The notes under the pieces were generated by a model. The model was not told where the DNA came from. It saw nothing but the letters and a program-made list of their open reading frames with translations, and did not search any database. The position numbers and the translations under genes are program-made. A stretch of 64,000 nt of DNA from Aquatica leii (taxonomy: Eukaryota; Arthropoda; Insecta; Coleoptera; Lampyridae), in contig CM069432.1 in NCBI GenBank assembly GCA_035610365.1, positions 279,967,482 through 280,031,481 of the forward strand, read 5' to 3'. Positions 36,701 through 48,300 of the stretch are shown piece after piece (within the stretch, counting starts at the first letter, position 1; each line of letters starts with the position of its first letter).

Positions 36701-39700
36701 TCTGTTTTATTTTATTGTTTTAAATGGAGTTGCATGCGTTAGGGGATAAACAATTGGTTGATCAAAAGTAAAAAAAAAATTATTAAGATGGACTTGGGGT
36801 ATAAAATATCTAACTATTATACTTTTGATCATCTTGTAATATGGGCATTGTTGTTAAAATTCTGATCAGTATTTTAAAGTTAATTTTTGGTTGTGGGAGT
36901 ATGACATTTTTGATTTATTTTGCAAAGTTTTCATCTGTTTTATTTTATTGTTTTAAATGGAGTTGCATGCGTTAGGGGATAAACAATTGGTTGATCAAAA
37001 ATTAAAAAAATTATTATTAAGGTGGACTTGGGGAATAAAATATTTAATTATTATACTTTTGATCAGCTTGTAATATAGACATTGTTGTTAACATTTTGAT
37101 CAGTATTTTATAGTTAAGTTATGGTTGTGGGAGTATGACATTTTTGATTTATTTTGCAAAGTTTCATGTGTTTTATTTTATCGTTTTAAATGGAGTTGCA
37201 TGCGTTAGGGGATAAACAAATGCTTGATCAAAAATAAAAAAATTATTATTAAGGTGGACTTGGGGCTTAAAGTATTTAATTATTATACTTTTGATCATCT
37301 TGTAATATGGACATTGTTGTTAAAATACTGATCAGTATTTTATAGTTAATTTTTGGTTGTGGGAGTATGACATTTTTGATTTATTTTGCAAAGTTCTCAT
37401 CTGTTTTATTTTATTGTTTTAAATGGAGTTGCATGCGTTAGGGGATAAACAATTGGTTGATCAAAAGTAAAAAAAAAAATTATTAAGATGGACTTGGGGT
37501 ATAAAATATCTAATTATTATACTTTTGATCATCTTGTAATATGGACATTGTTGTTAAAATTCTGATCAGTATTTTAAAGTTAATTTTTGGTTGTGGGAGT
37601 ATGACATTTTTGATTTATTTTGCAAAGTTTTCATCTGTTTTATTTTATTGTTTTAAATGGAGTTGCATGCGTTAGGGGATAAACAATTGGTTGATCAAAA
37701 GTAACAAAAATTATTAAGATGGACTTGGGGTATAAAATATCTAATTATTATACTTTTGATCATCTTGTAATATGGACATTGTTGTTAAAATTCTGATCAG
37801 TATTTTAAAGTTAATTTTTGGTTGTGGGAGTATGACATTTTTGATTTATTTTGCAAAGTTTTCATCTGTTTTATTTTATTGTTTTAAATGGAGTTGCATG
37901 CGTTAGGGGATAAACAAATGCTTGATCAAAAATAAAAAAATTATTATTAAGGTGGACTTGGGGAATAAAGTATTTAATTATTATACTTTTGATCAGCTTG
38001 TAATATAGACATTGTTGTTAAAATTCTGATCAGTATTTTATAGTTAAGTTTTGGTTGTGGGAGTATGACATTTTTGATTTATTTTGCAAAGTTTCATGTG
38101 TTTTATTTTATCGTTTTAAATGGAGTTGCATGCGTTAGGGGATAAACAAATGCTTGATCAAAAATAAAAAAATTATTATTAAGGTGGACTTGGGGCTTAA
38201 AGTATTTAATTATTATACTTTTGATCATCTTGTAATATGGACATTGTTGTTAAAATACTGATCAGTATTTTATAGTTAATTTTTGGTTGTGGGAGTATGA
38301 CATTTTTGATTTATTTTGCAAAGTTTTCATCTGTTTTATTTTATTGTTTTAAATGGAGTTGCATGCGTTAGGGGATAAACAATTGGTTGATCAAAAGTAA
38401 AAAAAAAATTATTAAGATGGACTTGGGGTATAAAATATCTAATTATTATACTTTTGATCATCTTGTAATATGGACATTGTTGTTAAAATTCTGATCAGTA
38501 TTTTAAAGTTAATTTTTGGTTGTGGGAGTATGACATTTTTGATTTATTTTGCAAAGTTTTCATCTGTTTTATTTTATTGTTTTAAATGGAGTTGCATGCG
38601 TTAGGGGATAAACAAATGCTTGATCAAAAATAAAAAAATTATTATTAAGGTGGACTTGGGGAATAAAGTATTTAATTATTATACTTTTGATCAGCTTGTA
38701 ATATAGACATTGTTGTTAAAATTCTGATCAGTATTTTATAGTTAAGTTTTGGTTGTGGGAGTATGACATTTTTGATTTATTTTGCAAAGTTTCATGTGTT
38801 TTATTTTATCGTTTTAAATGGAGTTGCATGCGTTAGGGGATAAACAAATGCTTGATCAAAAATAAAAAAATTATTATTAAGGTGGACTTGGGGCTTAAAG
38901 TATTTAATTATTATACTTTTGATCATCTTGTAATATGGACATTGTTGTTAAAATACTGATCAGTATTTTATAGTTAAGTTTTGGTTGTGGGAGTATGACA
39001 TTTTTGATTTATTTTGCAAAGTTTTCATCTGTTTTATTTTATTGTTTTAAATGGAGTTGCATGCGTTAGGGGATAAACAATTGGTTGATCAAAAGTAAAA
39101 AAAAAAATTATTAAGATGGACTTGGGGTATAAAATATCTAATTATTATACTTTTGATCATCTTGTAATATGGACATTGTTGTTAAAATTCTGATCAGTAT
39201 TTTAAAGTTAATTTTTGGTTGTGGGAGTATGACATTTTGATTTATTTTGCAAAGTTTTCATCTGTTTTATTTTATTGTTTTAAATGGAGTTGCATGCGTT
39301 AGGGGATAAACAAATGCTTGATCAAAATAAAAAAATTATTATTAAGGTGGACTTGGGGAATAAAGTATTTAATTATTATACTTTTGATCAGCTTGTAATA
39401 TAGACATTGTTGTTAAAATTCTGATCAGTATTTTATAGTTAAGTTTTGGTTGTGGGAGTATGACATTTTTGATTTATTTTGCAAAGTTTCATGTGTTTTA
39501 TTTTATCGTTTTAAATGGAGTTGCATGCGTTAGGGGATAAACAAATGCTTGATCAAAAATAAAAAAATTATTATTAAGGTGGACTTGGGGCTTAAAGTAT
39601 TTAATTATTATACTTTTGATCATCTTGTAATATGGACATTGTTGTTAAAATACTGATCAGTATTTTATAGTTAATTTTTGGTTGTGGGAGTATGACATTT

Positions 39701-42700
39701 TTGATTTATTTTGCAAAGTTTTCATCTGTTTTATTTTATTGTTTTAAATGGAGTTGCATGCGTTAGGGGATAAACAATTGGTTGATCAAAAGTAAAAAAA
39801 AATTATTAAGATGGACTTGGGGTATAAAATATCTAATTATTATACTTTTGATCATCTTGTAATATGGACATTGTTGTTAAAATTCTGATCAGTATTTTAA
39901 AGTTAATTTTTGGTTGTGGGAGTATGATATTTTTGATTCATTTTGCAAAGTTTCATGTGTTTTATTTTATTGTTTTAAATGGAGTTGCATGCGTTAGGGG
40001 ATAAACAAATGCTTAATAAAAAATAAAAAAATTATTATTAAGGCGGACTTGAGGCTCAAAGTATTTAATTACTATACTTTTGATCATCTTGTAATATGGA
40101 CATTGTTGTTAAAATTCTGATCAGTATTTTAAAGTTAATTTTTGGTTGTGGGAGTATGATATTTTTGATTCATTTTGCAAAGTTTCATGTGTTTTATTTT
40201 ATTGTTTTAAATGGAGTTGCATGCGTTAGGGGATAAACAAATGCTTAATAAAAAATAAAAAAATTATTATTAAGGCGGACTTGAGGCTTAAAGTATTTAA
40301 TTACTATACTTTTGATCATCTTGTAATATGGACATTGTTGTTAAAATTCTGATCAGTATTTTAAAGTTAATTTTTGGTTGTGGGAGTATGACATTTTTGA
40401 TTTATTTTGCAAAGTTTCATGTGTTTTATTTTATCGTTTTAAATGGAGTTGCATGCGTTAGGAGATAAACAAATGCTTGATCAAAAATAAAAAAATTATT
40501 ATTAAGGTGGACTTGGGGCTTAAAGTATTTAATTATTATACTTTTGATCATCTTGTAATATGGACATTGTTGTTAAAATACTGATCAGTATTTTATAGTT
40601 AATTTTTGGTTGTGGGAGTATGACATTTTTGATTTATTTTGCAAAGTTTTCATCTGTTTTATTTTATTGTTTTAAATGGAGTTGCATGCGTTAGGGATAA
40701 ACAATTGGTTGATCAAAAGTAAAAAAAAATTATTAAGATGGACTTGGGGTATAAAATATCTAATTATTATACTTTTGATCAGCTTGTAATATAGACATTG
40801 TTGTTAAAATTCTGATCAGTATTTTAAAGTTAATTTTTGGTTGTGGGAGTATGATATTTTTGATTTATTTTGCAAAGTTTTCATCTGTTTTATTTTATTG
40901 TTTTAAATGGAGTTGCATGCGTTAGGGGATAAACAATTGGTTGATCAAAAGTAAAAAAATTATTAAGATGGACTTGGGGTATAAAATATCTAATTATTAT
41001 ACTTTTGATCATCTTGTAATATGGACATTGTTGTTAAAATTCTGATCAGTATTTTAAAGTTAATTTTTGGTTGTGGGAGTATGATATCTTTGATTTATTT
41101 TAGAAAGTTTTCATCTGTTTTATTTTATTGTTTTAAATGGAGTTGCATGCGTTAGGGATAAACAATTGGTTGATCAAAAGTAAAAAAAAATTATTAAGAT
41201 GGACTTGGGGTATAAAATATCTAATTATTATACTTTTGATCAGCTTGTAATATAGACATTGTTGTTAAAATTCTGATCAGTATTTTAAAGTTAATTTTTG
41301 GTTGTGGGAGTATGACATTTTTGATTTATTTTGCAAAGTTTTCATCTGTTTTATTTTATTGTTTTAAATGGAGTTGCATGCGTTAGGGGATAAACAAATG
41401 CTTGATCAAAAATTAAAAAAATTATTATTAAGGTGGACTTGGGGCATAAAGTATTTAAATATTATATTTCTGATCATCTTGTAATATGGACATTGTTGGT
41501 AAAATTCTGATCAGTATTTTATAGTTAATTTTTGGTTGTGGGAGTATGATATTTTTGATTCATTTTGCAAAGTTTCATGTGTTTTATTTTATTGTTTTAA
41601 ATGGAGTTGCATGCGTTAGGGGATAAACAAATGCTTAATAAAAAATAAAAAAAATATTATTAAGGCGGACTTGAGGCTTAAAGTATTTAATTACTATACT
41701 TTTGATCATCTTGTAATATGGAAATTGTTGTTAAAATTCTGATCAGTATTTTAAAGTTAATTTTTGGTTGTGAAAGTATGACATTTTTGATTCATTTTGC
41801 AAAGTTTCATGTGTTTTATTTTATTGTTTTAAATGGAGTTGCATGCGTTAGGGGATAAACAAATGCTTAATAAAAAATTAAAAAAATATTATTAAGGTGA
41901 ACTTGAGGCTTAAAGTATTTAATTACTATACTTTTGATCATCTTGTAATATGGAAATTGTTGTTAAAATTCTGATCAGTATTTTAAAGTTAATTTTTGGT
42001 TGTGAAAGTATGACATTTTTGATTCATTTTGCAAAGTTTCATGTGTTTTATTTTATTGTTTTAAATGGAGTTGCATGCGTTAGGGGATAAACAAATGCTT
42101 AATAAAAAATTAAAAAAATATTATTAAGGTGAACTTGAGGCTTAAAGTATTTAATTAATATACTTTTGATCATCTTCTAATATGGAAATTGTTGTTAAAA
42201 TTCTGATCAGTATTTTATAGTTAATTTTTGGTTGTGGGAGTATAACATTTTTTATTTACTTTGCAAAGTTTTATGTGTTTTATTTTATTGTTTTAAATGG
42301 AGTTGCATGCGTTAGGGGATAAACAATTGCTTGATCAAAAATAAAAAAATTATTATTTAGGTGGACTTGGGGCTTAAAGCATTAATTATTATACTTTTGA
42401 TGATCTTGTAATATGGACATTGTTGTTAAAATTCTGATCAGTATTTTATAGTTAATTTTTGGTTGTGGGAGTATAACATTTTCGATTTACTTTGCAAAGT
42501 TTTATGTGTTTTATTTTATTGTTTTAAATGGAGTTGCATGCGTTAGGGGATAAACAAATGCTTGATCTAAAATAAAAAAAATATTATTCAGGTGGACTTG
42601 GGGCTTAAAGTATTTAATTATTATACTTTTGATCATCTTGTAATATGGACAATGTTGTTAAAATTCTGATCAGTATTTTAAAGGTAATTTTTGGTTTTGG

Positions 42701-43020
42701 GAGTATGACATTTTTGATTTACTTTGCAAAGTTTTATGTGTTTTATTTTATTGTTTTAAATGGAGTGTCATGCGTTAGGGGATAAACAAAATAAAAAAAT
42801 TATTATTAATGTGGACTTGGGGCTTAAAGTATTTAATTATTAAACTTTTGATCATCTTGTAATATGGACATTGTTGTTAAAATTCTGATCAGTATTTTAA
42901 TGTTTACTTTTTGTTGTGGGTATACGACATTTTTGATTTTGATTTATTTTGCAAAGTTTTAGTGTGATTTATTTTATTGCTTTAACTAGAATTGCATGCG
43001 TTAGGGGATAAATAAATGCT
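18728..43020 (+). repeat. Satellite array, ~233-bp monomer, about 104 head-to-tail copies
   Basis: The anchor GTTGCATGCGTTAGGGG recurs every 232-234 bp (for example 18841, 19074 and 19306 for the CATGCG step) with all copies in the same orientation. Monomers are AT-rich and fall into classes. Class A has CAATTGGTTGATCAAAAGTA, GGGGTATAAAATATCTAA and TTTTCATCTG. Class B has AAATGCTTGATCAAAAATA, GGGGCTTAAAG or GGGGAATAAAG, and TTTCATGTG with TTATCG. Class C has AAATGCTTAATAAAAAATA and GAGGCTTAAAG with TTGATTCATT. No frame of 60 codons or more exists in 24 kb. No CENP-B-box-like motif was seen. Confidence 0.98.
37800..39890 (+). repeat. Local trimer higher-order repeat, ~698 bp x 3
   Basis: The class-B marker GGGGAATAAAG occurs at 37960, 38658 and 39355, spaced 698 and 697 bp. 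Each is followed by the same order of variants: TGATCAGC with TATAGAC and TTAAGTTTTGG, then GGGGCTTAAAG with ATACTGATCAG, then a class-A monomer. Three monomers therefore move as one unit here. Confidence 0.8.
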
Positions 43021-43337
43021 TGATCAAAAATTTAAAAATATCAATAAAGTTGGTTTGGGGCTTGAATAATTTATGTATTAGATTTTTGATTATGTTGTAA
43101 TAAGGAAGTTGAAATTCTAATCAGTTTTTTAATATTTAGTTTTTGTTGTGGATTTGTTGTTTTGTATTTTTTATTTATATTGAAAACTTGCAAGGTGTTT
43201 TGTTTTATTTTTTTAAGTTTGTATGCGTTAGGACGTTAATAAGTGGTTAATAAAATCATAACATATGTTATAGTTGTAGGCTGGGTTATTTATTGATGGT
43301 ATTTTTGATTATTTATTATATGCTTTAATAGATTGTT
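43021..43337 (+). repeat. Degenerate right edge of the satellite
   Basis: Diverged monomer pieces (ATGCGTTAGG, TTTTGATTATGTTGTAATA, TGTTGTGG) fade towards 43337, where the DNA transposon begins. Divergence already rises from about 42160. Confidence 0.85.
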
Positions 43338-43341
43338 AAAT

Positions 43342-43371
43342 GAGGGGTGTATATGCAAAACGCGACAAGTC
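43342..43371 (+). repeat. Left TIR of the DNA transposon
   Basis: It is 30 bp beginning GAGGGGTGTATATGC. Its inner part GCAAAACGCGACAA recurs as sub-terminal motifs near 43450, 43502 and 43533. Confidence 0.85.
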
Positions 43372-44932
43372 ACAAAAATTTTTAAATTTAGTTAATTACA
43401 CCATAGGATTTGTCTACTTTTACTGCATCGTTTAAGCATAAATTTAAGTGCAAAATGCTACAAACCAAATAGGAATAATAAATAAAACATTACGGTAAGA
43501 TGCAAAATGCGACAAGTGCATGGATAGTTTAGATGCAAAGTACGACATATCCTTAACAACTAATAGAAATACAGAGATTTGTTCACATGATCACAGCATG
43601 ACATTGTTTTAAAAACGTTGCAAACGCAAATAGGTGTTTCAGTTTTGTTTCTGTTTAGTTGTGAGTTTAAGTTCAAAGTAGATAATGGATGTTAGTAAAA
43701 CAATAATAGAAGGCAAAGAAAACCGTTCTAGAAAAAGACGTTGCCATCCTGATGAATGGAAACGTACAAAAGAAAAATTTGCAAAGTAAAACTTACAAGT
43801 AAAAAACCGCTTATGCTAAATTACAATTTAATTCTACAGGTACACTGCTAAAAATTTACCGATATTTCCAAAATGTGGTCACAAAGGCAAACCATATCAG
43901 CCTTATCAATATAATTCGCATCTTAGTATGACTGACGTTAAACAGTTTCACAAGCTATTTTATTCGAACAGAGACAAGGTTGCTCAAGATGCATTTATTC
44001 TTTGTTATTGCACCGGAACACCACCTAAAAGAAGCAGGACAGGCAAAAATGAATCAAAAATCATAAAACGTTCAATATCTATTCTGTATACAATACCAAC
44101 AAAAGAAGGAATAAAAATTCCAGTTTGCAGAGAAGCGTTTTTAGGTGTGTTAGATTTGAAAAAGGACCGAATTATAAGGTTGATAAAGAAGTTTAAAGAA
44201 ACAGGAAAGCAACCCATCAAAAATCGTGGAGGAGACAGAGTAAAGAATCAAAATGATATGAAAAAGAAAAGTATAAAGAAATTTGTTGAATCTCTCAAAT
44301 GTACCGAAAGCCATTATTGTCGAAGCAATACGCCGCACAGAATTTACTTACCATGTTATTTAAATATTAAAAAACTTTGGAATATTTATAACGTACAAGC
44401 AGAAAACAAATAAAAGGTGCGTCATTGGTATTTTAGAAGATATTTTAATACGCATTACAATGTCGGGTTTGCAACTCCTCAGACAGATTTATGCTCAAAG
44501 TGTTTACAATTTAAAGAAAATATTAAACACTGTACTGATCCAACTCTAAAACTAGAGTTAATTACCAACCATAAAGTACACAAATTGCAATCTAAAAGTT
44601 TTTACGACATGTTAAAAAGAGATGATCCGGAAACTGTTGTGTTCTCTTTTGATTGTGTTTGAACTACAAACATAAATTATTTAAATTTAATCTAAAACAA
44701 ATTTTACAAATATAAATTATAAAATTTCTAAGTTAAAAATTAATAATTGTGATGTAATTCTATACACATTCCTTACAATGCATAAAATGTATATCAGCAC
44801 ATTCTTGCCAATGTCACAACATGTATTGTGTGTTAACAAATTCTTTACAATGCCATATAACACATAAGCAAATATTTTATAATGTAGGCTAGTAATGAAA
44901 TAGTTGAATGTAGAGCTAAGCATTTTTATGTG

Positions 44933-44940
44933 TATAAATA
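44933..44940 (+). promoter_or_regulatory. LTR TATA box
   Basis: TATAAATA lies about 275 bp into the LTR and upstream of the AATAAA and the structured repeats, so the U3/R border is probably shortly after it. The same motif is present in the 3' LTR. Confidence 0.55.
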
Positions 44941-45014
44941 CTTGTAAATAAGGTTAATAAATTAGCAGTCATTTTACAACCGTATTTTGATTGTCTCGAC
45001 TACTACAGTTTAAA

Positions 45015-45234
45015 GTATCAGTGGACCAAGCCATAATTACCTGCATGAGGCTGTGCAGGACTGATACCTCTTAAATTGTACTTCCTTTACTTCGACGGTT
45101 TTACGTATCAGTGGACCAAGCCATAATTACCTGCATGAGGCTGTGCAGGACTGATACCTCTTAAATCGTATCTACTGCATTACTGACTATCCAAGCCACA
45201 ATTACCTACATGAGGCTGTGTAGGGGTCAGTAAT
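45015..45234 (+). other. Three tandem RNA-foldable modules in the 5' LTR
   Basis: Copies at 45015-45067, 45105-45157 and 45179-45234. Each has an outer stem (GTATCAGT/ACTGATAC in copies 1 and 2; ATTACTGAC/GTCAGTAAT in copy 3), a strand containing CCAAGCC and AATTA, and an inner hairpin (CCTGCA/TGCAGG, or CCTACA/TGTAGG in copy 3) with loop TGAGGCTG. Loop GGCT can pair with AGCC of the joining strand, giving a pseudoknot. Sequence changes in both stems are compensatory. They lie downstream of the TATA box and so are probably transcribed. I do not match them to a known ribozyme or element. Confidence 0.75.
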
Positions 45235-45295
45235 AATTATACATTTACTTGTTACTTTAACTCTTCAAATCAGCACACTAGATCTCTCGCTGACA

Positions 45296-45312
45296 TTGGT
45301 CCTTCGAGCAAC
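45296..45312 (+). other. Primer-binding site of the young BEL element
   Basis: TTGGTCCTTCGAGCAAC follows the LTR end directly; the TGGTCCTTC core is shared with the left BEL copy. Confidence 0.75.
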
Positions 45313-45350
45313 TGAGTTCTTTGCCCACAACTAACGATCTTCAATACACG

Positions 45351-48300
45351 ATGGCGTCCCGTAACGAGTTATTCACAACTCAAGAAGATTTAGCAGGGTC
45401 CATCCAGAGGCTTATCGTCAACATGAAAAAAGATTCACTAAGCAGAAAAACGGACAAGTACATTGTGAGTAAAAGAACAACGATACAGCAACTATGGGAA
45501 GAGTTTGAAGTAACCCACAACATCTTGATGAAACAAGTGGACAACGAGCATCCATATTACAAGAACAATTTCTACTTACAAACGAAAAAACTAAAAGACG
45601 AAGGGGTAGCATTACTACTGAAATACGAAGAAGGGTTATCTATTCAAGATGACACAACAACCACATTACAAACACGGACAAACGGCTCACATCCGGAGCG
45701 CGGATCTCAATTAAGAAGATTGAAGATCAAACTAGATTTACTACAGAAAGACATGGTTGAAGTATACGAACAACTAAAGACAACAGTCAACAAAGCCTAC
45801 TGTGAAATTACGACACAGGACATTACAAATGCATGGAGCGAAGTAAGGCGTCTATACGAAGACGTACTAGTTGATGAAGGATACGACGGTGAAGAATACC
45901 AAAAAGTAAAAACTGACGTACAACTGTTACTAATACAATTACAAGAGTTAAAAGAAGACAGAAATACACAAAAAACTCAAGAGAGTGATCATGTTGTACT
46001 ACCCAGAATAAATATACCAATTTTTGAAGGTACATATGACACATGGTCCACCTTCCACGACATATTTAAGAGAGTTATACACGACAACTCTCGAATAAGT
46101 AACGCAGAGAAAATGCAATACTTAAAAACACATTTACGAGAAGAAGCTAGCAGACTAATACAACACTTTGAGTCAAATGAAGCAAACTACAGGTCCGCGT
46201 GGGAAATAATTACAAGCAGGTATGATAACAAAAGAATATTACTGGCAAAATACTTAGAGAGCATTATAAACTTACCTAAGTTGACAAACGAGAGTGTCAA
46301 CGGTTTAAAGAAAATACATGATACAACAGTGGAGTGTTTAAGAGCTATAACGAACATGGGGATTAATACTGACAATTGGGGAAGCATTGTAGCCCATGTA
46401 CTTACAAGAAAACTAGACAGAGAAACGCATCAACTTTATGAACAATCGCTAACGGCACCGCGGGAAATACAAACATTAGACAGTTTATTAAAGTTCATAG
46501 GAACAAGATTCCAGTGTTTAGAAACACGAGAAGAATTAACAAAAACCGAAGGTAACAAAAATTATAGAACAAACTACAAATTTCAAGATCGTTACAAGAT
46601 AAAAACATTCCATACAAATAAAGCTAATTGCATCTATTGCAAAGGTCCACACCAGATATACTACTGCACAAAATTTGGCAATTTAAATCCACAAGAACGA
46701 GTAAAAATAATAAATAATAAAAAGATATGCAATAACTGCCTGGCACATGACAAACAATGTTTTAGTCAAAAGAGATGTGCAACATGTGACAAGAAACATC
46801 ACACTTTATTGCATTCTGATACATGCAAATCAACTACTTACTACAAAGCAACGGCTACTACAACAACTCCGAAAAAATCACAAGAAAATATAGCAACACT
46901 AATATCAACACCAAAAGAACATGGTAAAGCAGTATTAGCAACCGCTATGCTACGAATAAAAACTTGGTCAGGACAATTTGAACATCTCCGGGCTCTAATA
47001 GATTCTGGATCACAAGCATCATTTATTACAAGAGATGCAGCAGACGTCATAGCAGTACCACAAGAATCAGTACACATAGAAGTGTCGGGAATTGGAAAAC
47101 AAGAATCAAACATAGTTCGACGACGAATACAAGTAAGAATTCATCCACGTTTCTCAAGTCAATATTCAGCAGATTGCGAGTTATTAATACTTCCAAAATT
47201 AACAAAGGTGCTTCCAGAAGAAAAAATTAAAGACTACGACGGGTATACATTTCAGAATTTGGTATTGGCGGATCCTGCCTTTAACATACCTGACCCAATA
47301 GATATCATACTAGGAGTAGATGTACTTAAGGACATATTTTTAGAAGGAGTTCAACGATTGGACAAAGGGCTTTTGGCACAACAAACAGAATTGGGATGGA
47401 TATTGTCAGGAAAAATTAACGCATTATCAACAAGAGCAAAAGTTATAAGCATGATAGCATGTGCAGAAGATCAACAACTTACAAAATTTTGGGAACTAGA
47501 GGAAGTGGAGGTAACCAGAAACAAAAGTGATGCAAATGAAGACTGCGAAACTCATTATAAGAATACTCATTTGAGGAACAACGATGGTACCTATACTGTT
47601 AAAATACCCTTTAACGATGATGTTAACAAGCTCGGAGAATCAAAAAAGAAGGCAATAGCAAGGTTTTTACAATTAGAAAAGAAGTTTAACGGAAACGATG
47701 GATTATATACGGAATACAAGAATTTCATGCAGGAATACTTATCCCTGGGTCATATGAAACCAGTGATGGAAAATAAAACTAACCAAACACAAAAAACATA
47801 TTACATTCCACATCAAGCCGTAATAAAAGAAAACAGCGAAACGACAAAGTTAAGAGTCGTGTTTGATGCATCAGCTAAAACTACATCAGGTATCAGTTTG
47901 AACCAATTAATGCATTCTGGACCAAGATTGCAACAAGATTTAAAAAGCATTTTACTGAGATGGAGAAAACACAAAATAGCATTTTCTGCAGATATAGAGA
48001 AAATGTACCGACAGATAAAAATTACTGACGACGATCAGAATTTTCACAGAATAATTTGGAGATTTTCGCAAGATGAGCCCATAAGAAAATATAAACTAAC
48101 AACCGTTACATACGGTACCTCGTCGGCACCTTACTTAGCCGTCTGCACCCTTTTACAATTATCAGACGATGAAAAAGACAAATATCCAACAGCATCACAC
48201 GTCGTAAGTAATGATTTCTATGTAGATGATTTGATGTCAGGAACAGATACAATAGAAGAGGCAAAACAATTACAACAAGAAATAATCAAACTCTGTAAAT

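Larger units (their letters stand above)
44656..45295 (+). repeat. 5' LTR of the young BEL element (640 bp)
   Basis: It contains a TATA box (TATAAATA, 44933-44940), AATAAA at 44956-44961, and downstream three tandem foldable modules (45015-45234). The left boundary is set by the shared TGTTTGAAC with the 3' LTR and the GATTG duplication. Confidence 0.95.

Noticed and set aside
18728-43020. TTAGG within each satellite monomer as telomere-like repeat
   Set aside because: It occurs once per 233 bp inside GCGTTAGGGG, not in tandem, so it is not the insect telomere repeat.
18728-43020. CRISPR-like direct repeats
   Set aside because: Whole 233-bp monomers are homologous throughout; there are no unique spacers and the genome is eukaryotic.
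44717-44923. Minus-strand frames of 68 codons in both LTRs
   Set aside because: They lie in the AT-rich U3 of the LTR, are duplicated only because the LTR is, and show no protein-like composition.
45015-45234. Hammerhead or twister ribozyme in the LTR modules
   Set aside because: The hammerhead core (CTGATGA...GAAA) is absent. CCAAGCC and ATAA only superficially recall twister, and the required second pseudoknot partner is not present.
45015-45234. Iron-responsive element (CAGTGG in the outer stem)
   Set aside because: The CAGTG is in a stem, not in a six-base loop over a C-bulged stem.
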